Shown in pieces: positions 8,546 to 19,829 of a DNA stretch of 64,000 bases. The position numbers were made by a program, and so were the translations under genes. Origin of the DNA: Eremophila alpestris peregrina. Lineage: Eukaryota; Chordata; Aves; Passeriformes; Alaudidae. Every line of letters begins with the position of its first letter. Positions within the stretch are counted from its first letter, which is position 1. The DNA lies in the NCBI GenBank assembly GCA_009792885.1, contig WMCF01000111.1, positions 1,785,417-1,849,416 of the forward strand. The letters run 5' to 3'. The notes below the pieces were generated by a model, which saw only the letters and a list, made by a program, of their open reading frames with translations, did no database searches and was not told where the DNA came from.

Positions 8546-11500
8546 GCCTTCTACCTCTTCTTTATGCTACTCTAGAGGCAGGACACTGCCTTGATTCTCC
8601 TGTGTGACTCAAAACCATCTTTTTTTTTTTGTTGTTGTTTTTATGATTTTTTGTTCATCAGATAAGAAATTAGAGCTTGATTCACAGATAAATTACAGAC
8701 TCCCTCTGATTTTGATGATGCCAATGCCCCCAGAGGATTTATGCTGCAGCTGGTGTGCACTATTGTCCCAGCCACTTGGGTAGAGAGCCAGGAAATGTGG
8801 GATGTCATCTACTGGGGCATTTAGATAGTGAGAAGATTGAAATACTTGTATGGATCAGCATTTGTTTCTTATACTTAAGATTTAATCCCAAATAGCATAA
8901 TACACAAAACCTAGGAAAATTACATTTTTGTCCACTTTACAGCTATGAAGTAGATGTCAGAGGGAAATACAGGAGTGGTCCTAGTGAATGAAACCACAGG
9001 TTTATTCATTCCACTACCTTGTTTCCTACCACAATTGCCAATAAAATTAATTCAAGGCTGAGACATTTATAATTAAATATCTAAACCAAAGGAGATTAAA
9101 TTCATGGGTCCTAGGTGACCTGCATGGACACGTCACAGGATTTACTGGGCTGCTGTGCCCTCCTGAGGGATCAACAGAAGGCAGCCAGTACTCTCAGAAC
9201 ATCTGGGACAGCACTAACCTGTGTCCAGATGATTGAATTACACTGTCCAGAGTTTGGGGAGCTGTTTATGAAGTGCCTGTGATGTGGGAGCTGAATTCCC
9301 CTCCACATTCCAGTGATGACTGCACATGGTGGAAGTGCACACACAAACATTTAGGTTTACATTTTAGTGCCTTCCTTTGCAAGCCCAGTCCCATTCTGGA
9401 GAATATTTTAAAAGAAAGACAGCTTGTATCCAGGGATATTCTAAATAGAATACCCCCTCAGTGAGGACTCACAGATTTTGGCAATCTGGAGGCTTGGGTT
9501 TTCTGAAACAGATGTTGAATCCAAATATTCATGCCTAATAGGTCCTGGAGGACCTTCTTTCCTGGTATTTTTTGCTATTCTTTTTCAAACATTAATCTAT
9601 ATTTTTGGCTTCTGTACCATTCTGTGGCAATTATTTCTACATTTTTAGTGTTAATTTATTTAAAACCTGCTGTTTGTTAATGCCTTTGGGCACTCATCTG
9701 TGTAAATGAAATGGGTATTTCCCTATTCATTTGCTTTCATGTTGTTCATATTATAAACTTCTGCTTAAGTCTCTCTTTTATTTTTTTTATTTTTTTTTTT
9801 TTTTTAGACTGAGGCATCCTAATTCATTTAACTTCTTATCTTGAAAAGCAGCATATACCTCCAGCCATTTCATTGCCTTTCCTGTACCTTGTTTAGACCA
9901 CCCTGGTAAACAAACAATTTGGCCCTGGTGAATATGGATGACATGTAAAACATGCAGAAGTCGCTGCCTGAACTCCTGAGGGGTCTGTGTTTCATGCAGG
10001 GGATCTCTGCCAGCTCAGTCAGGAGTTCAGGGGCCAGATGCCTCCAAATCCATCACTGTAGATGAATCCCTTTTTATTCCTAGCCTTGAACAACTGATTT
10101 AGACCATGGAGAAGATGGAGCAGACATCCTTAAATTCTCTCTGCTTCCCTGACAGCGTGGCCAGAGCCACATTCTTTTCTTACTTACAATAATATTTGAA
10201 AGCAAGAAGAAACAATACCCAAACCAAATCGCACAAAACCCAAAAAAAGCAGAGTGTAAAAGGTGCATGGGCTTCTGGAGAGGCTCTTCAAATGGATTAA
10301 AAAAGGGTTAAGGAAAATGTCCCACTGGCTCTGTTGGCCAGGAGAAGTGTTTATGAGCCAGAGAATCTTGGAGCACGTGTACCCATGGCACAAAAGTAAG
10401 AAGCAAATAATCAATTGTGTGCTTTATCAGCATGGTATTCAATTAAATTTCAATTAAGGAGGAAAATAATGCAGCAGCCATTATCTAAGCTGTGGCCAGG
10501 TCCTTACACCAAATGTCAAGATACCCTTGTCAATTTGCAAACAGTTCAGATAAGGATTAAAATTCTCCAGATTGCACAGGAGGCCACTGTGAGCATTCCT
10601 AATGGTCTCTCTGTCCTAGCCTTGGAAACGCTTCCAGTTTCTTGTTTACCAAAGTTAATGCCTCTCTTTTGAAAGACAACTCAATAACACCTCTTTGAAT
10701 AGAAATTCGAAAATAAAAAAGTAAGAATGAGACATTATCAGGAATACGATTGCTAAACCAGAATAATTCTCTCTTTAGCATGCTAAAAATCACATTATTT
10801 CTCAATGTAAATTATTTTGAGAGATAGCAAGATGCCATCCTGATGGCACCTCCAATCCAACATCCACAGTTTATTTACCACTTCAACAACCAAGCTCTGA
10901 AGAAGCAATTTATCCCTATTTCTTGGTTTGCCTGCCTTTGCTTGTATAAGGCTTAAGAAAAACAACTGAATAAGTGATGTTATTTTGTTTGATTCAGGAT
11001 TAGAAATGAGAGGTTCCTGAATTTCAGGCTCAGATAACTGACCTGTACCTCTCAAGGCAGAGTGTTGTTTCCAAGAGGATTGTTTTGACTAATGTTGTCT
11101 TCCTTAGTGACCATAGTAGTCCCACCAGAGCAATGGAGGATGAAAACTGATTTCCATTTATGACAGAACATAGAATCATGGAGATATTATGTGCTATATT
11201 GAGTCTAAAATAGAAACAGATCAGAGATACTCTAGTCACTAGAGAAATAAAGAAGTGTAACAGATTTTTATCCCACTCCCCATAGATGGAATATGTTTGG
11301 CTTTCCATCACACAGTGCAGCTTCTGGCCTTTGGCAGATCTTGACCTCTCACATCCCATCATTTGAAGTACCACAGCTTGTGGCAGCCCTTGGAGTGCAC
11401 AAATGTGAGCTTTCACTGACTGTGCTCCTTCCTCAGTTGTAATTAATTTTAAAATCCATCTCATCTTACTTTTTCAAACTCCTCCTGTACCTGTAACAGA

Positions 11501-13536
11501 AATGTAGGAAGCAAACGTGAGTTGAGTGTGATTTTTCCATGAGGAGTTGCAAACTGGTACTCCTGTATTGAGAGCTGTGCCCATACTAAAACTATAGTTC
11601 TGTTACATGTGTTTTTCTTGACTGTGATGCCTTTTGAATAATTCCCCTGTTGAGAGCTGGAAGGATGCCACAGTAACTTGGATTTTTGTGTAAGGATTTT
11701 TTCCTTGCATGTCCTTTGTACTCAGACTAGATATGCATTTCTCTTCTTCTTGTTCTTACTTCTCATGGCTGTCACTGCCTTTTCACTTGCTAAGGGACAT
11801 CTCCCTCCCCAGCTGGATTTTCTTTTCTTTCATCACTTTCCTTGTGTGATTACAATCCAGAGATGCCTTTGGCATATTGTCCTGTGTCAGCAGACTGGGA
11901 TGTATTAGAGGCTGTTGAATGGACAGAATTTAAACTCAGGATTAAAGTGTGTTTTGATATGTGCCATTTCTCTCTTCCAAGTGGATAATGATTTATTGAT
12001 TTACGGTTTTTATTCACTACAAAATCAGGCCCTTTTTTTGTACCTGCAGGTAGAATCTATCAGGCTGCCTGCTGAGCTCTGGATTCCTCACTGGCAGATT
12101 CAAACCTCTCCCCATTTTATGCAGGAATGGAAGAGATGCTGTGTTTCAGTGTAGATACAGAAGTAAATCTAGAGAGATTCACATCCCTCAGGGATAGGTT
12201 CTTCTCTAGTTTTGGGGAGCACCATTACTTTAAACCAAGAAGAGAAGCCAGAGCAGTTAATACATCACATGGAGGAGTAGGAATCCCACTTGAAGGAGTG
12301 AGGTTTTCCCTACAGAACACAGACATTGCTACTGGCACTGCAGGCAGGCTCCTTGGAGAGCTGCCTTTCCATGCACTACAACTGGGGATGTATTTGCTTT
12401 TAATTACTATTTTGCTGTATTAATTATTATTTTAGCCTGTATCACCATGCAGAATACAAATTGGTGTTGACTTACATCACCTGGGAGGTAAATCAAGCTA
12501 AAAGAATAGAATAAAATACAAGCAAACCTATAGTTCAAATTATGTATTGTAATTTTTTTTTTTTGGTAGAATAAATACAAGTAAGTTGTATTATTTTTTC
12601 TAATTTGGTGTTATATTTTATTTTAGAATTTATTCCGTGGAACAACTCAAAGTATTTAAAGAATAGCTGGAAGACTAACTTTTTTCTTAAATGAATTTTT
12701 AATGTGTTTGCAAGCAAAGAACAAACCCAGAGATTTGCACAGATACGTAAAAGTTTCATTTTGGACCTGGGAAATGCCAGTGGAGACATCACAGCTGGGG
12801 AGAGAACACGGCTTCTTTCTTCCCTGGAAAGCATCTGCCTTGTTCAAAACAGTGGGATTTTACCTTGTTCAAAGGTTAAGACTTTCATCTTAACCCTAAA
12901 AACAGCCACATGGGATTGGATCACTTCTCCAATAGCTCAGGACTTTGTGAGCATGGCCCATAGTGGATGCTTAAAACAAGACTAAAACACCAGAACAAAT
13001 GGAGTACTGTTTTTTCAGAACACAGTCCCAAGATTCAGACACCTGCATCTCGGGGATTTGGTGACCCAGAAGAGCTGTCTCAACCAGAGACAGATTTTTC
13101 TTGCATTGATGATTCCATTAACTTCTTAAATGTCTGTGGCTTCTTCGTATCACCAAAATTCTGTGACAATAAATTGTGCAGGGTGACAAAAATGACATGT
13201 TACCTTTTTTCATTTTCAGCCAGTCAGTTTCTCATCTCACTACACAAACCCACCTTAGTTTATAGGGGGAAAAAACAGGCATTTTTCCTACTGATTTTTT
13301 TTTCATTCTTCCATGGACACAACAGACTGAGCCTCAGAAACAATGTACAAATCCAGCCATGTGGAACAACAGCATTTTCCTCATCATTGCTTACACCCCA
13401 TTTGATAGATTTTTGAGTCTTATGAGCCGTGGGTTAAATAGAATTATATGAATCTGAACACGAGGATGTTTGTAGAGCTTAAGTGGGAGAAGGTGAACTG
13501 GTGACATGGAAGGGAAGAGAGAGAAGAGTGAGAGGA
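8546..13536. other. About 5 kb of AT-rich DNA; no gene recognised
   Basis: A poly(T) tract lies at about 9778-9806, and a 13-bp perfect inverted repeat with a 39-bp loop lies at 9967-10031. Open frames up to 149 codons (12967-13416 plus; 11030-11464 minus, 144 codons) show no domain, no consistent splice signals and ordinary AT-rich composition, so I do not call them genes. Confidence 0.6.
9967..10031. repeat. 13-bp inverted repeat, 39-bp loop
   Basis: CCTGAACTCCTGA at 9967-9979 is exactly complementary to TCAGGAGTTCAGG at 10019-10031. It could form a stem, but the loop is long and there is no further pairing that would suggest a miRNA precursor. Confidence 0.7.
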
Positions 13537-13805
13537 TGTTGTGGTTTGACCCCAGCCAGCAGCCAGGCCCCTCACAACCCCTCACTCACTCCTGCACCAG
13601 AGGGACTGGGGAGAGAATCAGAAGGGTAAAAGGTAGAAAAATTGTGGGTTGGAATAAAGAGCTGAATAGGGACAGCAAAAACCATGCATGCAGGCAAAAA
13701 AAAAGTCTCCCAAGGAATTAATTCACTGCTCCCTATGGACAGGCAGGTGTTTATTCACCTCCAGAAGAGCAGGAAATTAACTCTACACCAGCCAAAACTA
13801 GCAAA
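13537..13805 (-). mobile_element. ERVL-type solo LTR with a large internal deletion, minus strand
   Basis: The right-hand (minus 5') end ...AACTCTACACCAGCCAAAAC and the left-hand end TGTTGTGGTTTGACCCCAGC match the two ends of a common avian ERVL LTR as I remember it. The internal words 'ttcactgctccctatggaca' and 'ggcaggtgtt' belong to the same family. The family LTR is several hundred bases long, whereas here the 'agagcagg' part (13774-13782) runs directly into the terminal part, so the middle (U3 and TATA region) is missing. The final bases read GCAAA where ACA is expected. No clear 5-bp duplication: flanks are GAGGA and GAAGG. The strand follows the family orientation. Confidence 0.65.
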
Positions 13806-15653
13806 GAAGGGAGAAAAAACATAGTAAAACCTAGAAAACACATTTTGCAATTGTGCTGTTTGACACAGAGGAGAGCTGGGCCAAAACTCCAGCTCCAAGC
13901 ACATCACCAAACTCAGTGGTTCAGGCTCCTGTCTTTTACTATTCCCACCAACATTTGGCAGCAACATCATCACCATCTTCCAAGGATCCTGGTGGAGTTT
14001 TCTAACACCAGTTGTTCTGGATGCTGCTCTTGCAGGGCAGCTGTGACAGCACTTCATTTATAATCAGGCAGTTAATTGTGACTTGCTTGGCTTTGCTCAG
14101 CAGGACAACGTGGGAGCTCAGAACAACCTTGTTCCCTGTCTGAACATTTGGCCCCTCATGGCTGCTGCAGGGAAGAAACAACAGCACAAAGCAGGTTGGG
14201 AGAGGAGGTGTAAAACCCTCCTCTGTCTCTCCCTTAGACAGAATTTCAGGATATTTCAATACCTCTGACAACCCCAGCCACCCATGAGGGGCCATATTCA
14301 TCCCCTTGGATCCAGCCCCACACTTGGAAAATGTTTTCTTTGTGTGCAATGTAAACAAAGCCCTTCCTCGTCCTTCTCAAGGTCTTTTTTTTTGTGCAGT
14401 TACAGAAAGCTAAACCAATGCCCAAGTGGGAGAGGGTATGTGAACTGGGGGGGTTCCTTGTGGCAATAATTAGCCAACAACCGGAATTTCTTGGGTGGTC
14501 TCTGCCCCTGATGGTCACTAGTGTGAGTACATAATGAGATGTGACTGTCACAGGCCTGAGGCAAACATCTGAAACCAAAAAACAGACTGCAGAGACCAGC
14601 TGGAATCATAACCTACAAAATTCTATTTAATCTCTGGTAATGTGGGGCTCTTTTTTACGATTTTCCCCTTTTTTAAAGTGGGACAGAGTATATTGTTTTT
14701 AATTGACTTGATATCTCCCACAGACACAGAATGACCCCAGTCTCTAACCCTAAAAGCATTTCTCAAGAATAACTTTCAGGAACATATGTTAGAAATTCAG
14801 ACATACTCTGAGGGAAGCAAGTGGGAGAAAAAGAGTTCAGAAAATAGAAGCAGATCATAGTAGTACTATAGTAACACGCTTCATTTTTAATTTACTCATT
14901 TGTGTGTTATTTCAAAAAAAAAAATTGATGCTGAGAGATTCCACAGCAAACCAAAAGAAGTGAATGCTATTAACAGTTGCTGAGTCCTGAGTATTTTTGA
15001 AGGTCAGGTGGTCATTTAGTTATTTAAATATAAGCTTAGTGCGATAAAAACACACTGCAGGATCTTATGCTTTGTGACTCTTGTAAGATAGCTCCCTATT
15101 TAAAATGATTTTAAATGATATTTAAATGTGGTATACATATTTATCCATGTACATGAATTATTCACACTCTGGATTTGTTCTTTCTGCCCTTTCAGCCTCC
15201 TTCCAGTCATGGAGATGACTGACCTAGAACTTTACCTCACTGTCACCCGTGTGCTCCTGTTGTAGAGCACTGGAAAGCCAAAAAATACAGCTTCACACTT
15301 CATGGGAGGGGAAGAAAGGAGGCTAGGAATAATGGAAATTGTGTGTATAATTAGCCATGTGTGCTCTTCTTTTGTTGAAACTATGGGAGAAGTTAAGCCC
15401 AAAATTATTCTGCTTCTTGGAGGGGTTGTCTACATGACTGTGATCATCTTGATTTTCCTGAACCATTTTTGAAGTGATGTGTGGGATCTTCTCTATGCCT
15501 TCCTTCTAAAGGGTGAGGAGAGATTTTTGGCTATAAATCCAAACCAGTCCTTTTTTCTCTCTTTTTGTACATGCACTGATTTGTATGGACTTGATGACTG
15601 GAGGGAAAGATTTCTTAGACACAGAAATATGGGATAAAAAGAATATATAAGTC

Positions 15654-15690
15654 GGATAAATATAGGATAAATAGGATAAATATAGGGTAT
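15654..15690. repeat. Short tandem repeat, GGATAAATA(TA) unit
   Basis: Three copies of a GGATAAATA/GGATAAATATA unit follow each other, with a degenerate GGGTATAGG tail. Unit lengths alternate between 9 and 11 bp. Confidence 0.75.
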
Positions 15691-17164
15691 AGGTTGGAAG
15701 GTAGAAAGGGTTATGGAGCCAGGTCTGGCTTCCTCCCATCCTGTTTAATAGTGGTATGTGAATTACCTGAAAATGGAGAGCTCAGCTTGAGGCCCAGAGA
15801 GTGTTTCTTAAAATCCAGAGATTCAGCAGGAATATTCCAAATGACATTTCTCTTTCTTCTCCATCTTTCCCTCCTCTGCCACACAGACAGGCCATTATCT
15901 GTCTCCTCGGGAAATGTAACAAGTGCCATGAGGACAAAAGCCTTCAACCCTTAAAGCCTGCAATTTGCCTGAGGAAGAGAGAATGAGAAGAAAAGGTCAG
16001 ACACACATGTGTAATGTCTTGGTGCTGATGTCCCTTAGGCTTCAGTGAGCTCCCAGAAAATTGTAATATATTGCCAAGCACAAAGGTGCCTTAGGACCCA
16101 GCCCTCAGAGGGGGCATGCTTTGGGCACAGCCTTCCCTTTTCCAGTGCTTTGAAAGGCTGGCAGCAAAGCTGAGGTCAGGTGGAAGGAATCACTGCAGAA
16201 ATGTTTCTCACCTGGATAAATCATTCCTTTCTCCCTGCGTGACTTTACTTTTTTTTCTTTTTTTTTTTTTTTTTTGCAATGAAACAGTCTCACAGCACTT
16301 TGCCCGTCTGTGCTGTGGAAATCTCTCTTGACCTTGCTGAGTGGCCTGGCCATCCATCACGTCAGGGCTGAGCTACCTGCGAGCAGAGCAGAGGGGACTG
16401 TCACCTCCCCTACCTGCCTCAGTGACTGCAAAAGCAGAGCAGAGCTCTCCCCGTGACAGATACATTCCCTTCTCTGCTGGTCCTGAGGCTTTTCCCATCA
16501 CTTTCTCCCGATTTGTTTCTCATGGTTCAGTGGGAAAGTGAAAGCAAGCACACACACAAGGTCTTACTTACCTTTAGGTGAATATCTGTAGCATCAATCT
16601 TGGTAGCAAAGAAAATCTCAATTCCACCACCTCTGTGCTTTCCCCGTTCCATTAGAGCACATATTCACATTTCAGAGCTAAAGAGAGGCTGATTTGCTCT
16701 TTCCTACCAACTTTGCCTCACCAGAATAATTCACATCAACTTTAGCTGTCAGGCAACAAAAAGGAATGGGTAACAAGATGATGACTTAATCCAGCATCTG
16801 TTGAAGTCTATGATCACCTTTCCTTTAGATCAAGACCTAAATCCTTATTCCTAAAAACAGCTTTGACACCTAATCCTTGGAGGGGAAAAAAAGAAAGGGA
16901 GTGAGTCAAATACAATAAAACTCTAACATTTTTTATGTTTGAAGGACACATCAACATGAATGCAAAAGCTCTGCTTGACCTATGCAGTGGCTTTCCAAGG
17001 AAACTGTGAGGAGAAAGAAAGCAGGATCAGTCCTTTCCTTTTGGAAAGTTAAACCTGAGGCTGAAAAGAAAGGGAGAAATATAGTTCAAGGTTCAGAGAA
17101 GATACAGCAAGGGCAGAGGGGTAACCTAATAATCCCCTTTCTGCTAATGTGGTCATAATAGTTG

Positions 17165-17225
17165 TACTGGGTTTGTTTTGGGGGTTTGGGGTTGTTTTTG
17201 TTTGTTTGGTTGGTTGGTTTTTTTC
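17165..17225 (+). repeat. G/T-rich low-complexity tract
   Basis: Three G-runs (GGG, GGGGG, GGGG) are separated by T-rich loops, followed by TTTG and TTGG repeats and a T tract. Only three G-runs of three or more are present, so a four-stranded structure from this strand alone would need a fourth run from elsewhere. Confidence 0.7.
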
Positions 17226-18162
17226 AATGAGTGAAGACCTCATCTTCTGATCCTGCAGAATGGCTCTTTAGCCTCCTGTTTCAGGTACCACTCTCAATTC
17301 CCATGACCTACACAAAATCTGCAGCTTGTACTGCAGATGGCTTCACATCAGTGCTTGCTGCAGGATGTTCTCAGTGCAAATGCCATCAAAAAGAAATTGT
17401 TTTTCACATTAGGACATGTAAAAACTGTCTTTTAGCACAGACTGCCAGTGTTCCTCGCCCACCTAACCTTTAGTTCTGTCCAGTGTGCAAGGTCAGAACC
17501 CTTTGTGCCTGCTGAGGGCCTCTGAGTTTGGCAGAAATTTTGCATGAATGCAGATGTCTGCAAAAAGGGAGTTTGTTGGCAGGATCAGGACCTTTTGAAT
17601 AATTCTGAAATGGCAACACAGCTGGAAGGAAGAGCTTGACACGTGCTCTGTGTCTGTGGGCGGTCATTGATTGCTTTTGGTTTTACACAGAAAACAAAAA
17701 CATCTGAGGTCATCCTCCCCATCCCTCTCATTACACAATGCTGTGCCATCCTTGCCCAAAAACAGTAGATATCCAAGTATTTTACCTTAAAAACCTGGAC
17801 TCCAGAGTCATGGTAACACACAGGCTTTGCTGCCTTTTCTGCCTGTAACTGCTTCTATAAATAGACAGCCAGATGATTTCTAGATTTCAAACCTTCTAGG
17901 AAAAATGAAACCCATGAATACTAAAGCTTGAAAAGCACAGAAAATATGAGGAGCTTCCTACTTTCTAAGAACTGCATCAATAAATGTTGTCTTCCAAGTT
18001 TTTGCTGCCTGTTTTTAGTACTGCAGTATTTAGGCTGAGCTGATAACCTGGGAACAGCTCAGGTCAGCAGGAAGAGAACTGGCCTTGCCTGATGGGAGAG
18101 TGCACCAAGCTCTCAAAGCTGGCATTTAGACTTGAATTAATCTCATTTAATGAAATTTCTGT

Positions 18163-18262
18163 TTGGGAGGTGTCCCTGTCCATGGCAGGGGGTTTGGAAT
18201 TAGATTATCTTTAAGGCCCCTTCCAAAGCCAGTCTTTGACTCTATGATTTGATTCTGTGATA
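18163..18262 (+). mobile_element. CR1 3'-terminal fragment, plus strand
   Basis: The words 'aggtgtccctgtccatggca', 'gggggtttggaattagatta' and 'tctttaaggccccttccaaa' end in 'ctctatgatttgattctgtg', the CR1 3' terminus. Only about 100 bp remain. Confidence 0.88.
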
Positions 18263-19713
18263 CCTAAAAATAAGATGTCTGCTCAAAGACATTCACTTAA
18301 ATCCTCATTTCAACTATTTTAGGCTTTCATATCAGTTAGGTTGAGCTGCCTTCTGCAAACGTGTGCTGCTGTCCTTTGACTACAGCCAGTGTTGGAACAA
18401 TCTGCTCATGAAGTTAAATGCATGAGAGTTAAATGCACCCTCATTTGTGTGGGTAAATGGTTTCCATCCACAGTGTGGGCTGTGACTACACCACAGAGTG
18501 ATATAAAAATGATAAGGTACCTTCTGACAAATGGGTTTTATCAGTATTATTTTAACTAATTGCTCTTCCTGGGAAAAAAAAAGTAAAATATTCTGGCTTC
18601 TTTACGAAAGATAAAGTTTTTAAATTATTTCAATTGGTGTCTATATTGCTCTTTAATATATGATATTTTCCTTCAGGACAGGAAAAAAGAAGAGGCAGCT
18701 GACCTCTCCTGTGACATAAGCAAAGTAAAATGTATCTGGCTCAGAGTTGTATTTAGTGGGGCTGTGAACTCTTAGATGCAGGGATCAACTTCTTGTTTTG
18801 CATTTGTGCTCTGTGTGAAACGTTGGGTTCTTAATCTATGACTGACTGCAAGTAGTGTTATGGTAACAGTGTACAGTCAGAATGTGTCTCTCCCTATGAA
18901 AAATAATTTAGCATAGTTCATGGAAATGAGACATTGTCTCATGAATAGATAAACATGTCAGGTTTGTTACCATCTCCAGTGCTGGATATATAAAATCAGG
19001 GAAGTAATCTATCTCTACCTTAGTTTTGATTTTATACCATTTTTTTTTCTGCTGGAGATTGACTTTAGCTCTCTGCTAGAAAAAGATAGGATGCAAACCT
19101 CATCCAGAGAATCTTAAAATTAGGAAGAAACAACCTAATGAAAAGAATTTATTATGTGTGCCTTCCTACAGCATTGCTGAAGACTTTTCTAAAAGCCACA
19201 ATTAAAACAAAGCCCCAGCCAAGTGCCAGAAGCCTCTTTTGTGTTTGTCCACTCCCAGAAGGGACTCATGTCCCAGCCCAGCCCATGAGTGTGAGCTGCA
19301 GCACAGCTCCTCCATTATTCAGATTATATCAGCTGCACGTTCAGCTTTGCTAACAAAGAGGTGGCAAATGTCTCTCCCTTCCCCATTAAAATCTTCTGCA
19401 ATTGCCTCGGTGCGTGTGAGTGGGTATAATGAGCAGATTGCAGAAATTAATTAATTATGAGAGTTAACTTTTCGCTTTCACCCTTGGCTGAACCTCCTTT
19501 GTTCCTGAGCCCTGGCTTTTGTAAAACTGAAGTTATTTCCCAGGGTGTGTGGCTTTGAAGATGGCTGTGTCCTGGGTTTAGCTGCTGCAGCACACCAAGC
19601 ACGTGGAACGTTTTAACAAGGAGTTTTTAATGAATCCCTGGCAATAAAACACCCTCAAAAACAATACTTCAGTATGTGAGTACTTTTATTCACTGCAGAA
19701 ACAAAACCAAGGG
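18263..19713. other. AT-rich DNA; no gene recognised
   Basis: I see no exon, RNA gene or repeat family here. Short open frames near 19138-19454 lack any recognisable motif. Confidence 0.6.
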
Positions 19714-19829
19714 AAAAAAAAAAAAAAAAAAAAAACAAAAAAAAAAAAAAAAAAAAAACAAACCAAAACAAAACAACCCACCGAAAAACCCAAAACAAAA
19801 AACCCCAAAACCAAAAAAAAAACACCCCC
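19714..19829 (+). repeat. A-rich tract passing into mixed A/C-run sequence
   Basis: About 45 nearly uninterrupted A residues are followed by blocks of A4-A10 separated by C, CC, CCC or CCCC. On the minus strand this reads as T tracts with G-runs up to five. It could be an expanded retroelement poly(A) tail, but no recognisable retroelement lies immediately upstream. Confidence 0.85.

Larger units (their letters stand above)
13806..18162. other. AT-rich DNA; no gene recognised
   Basis: Notable only for low complexity: short repeats of GGATAAATA type at about 15654-15690, a poly(T) tract at 16248-16275, and a G/T-rich stretch at 17165-17225 with runs of three to five G. The open frames present (up to 118 codons) have no recognisable products. 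Confidence 0.6.

Noticed and set aside
11030..11464. 144-codon open frame, minus strand
   Set aside because: No recognisable motif, signal peptide or family; probably chance.
12967..13416. 149-codon open frame, plus strand
   Set aside because: No domain, no splice context and ordinary AT-rich composition; consistent with chance.
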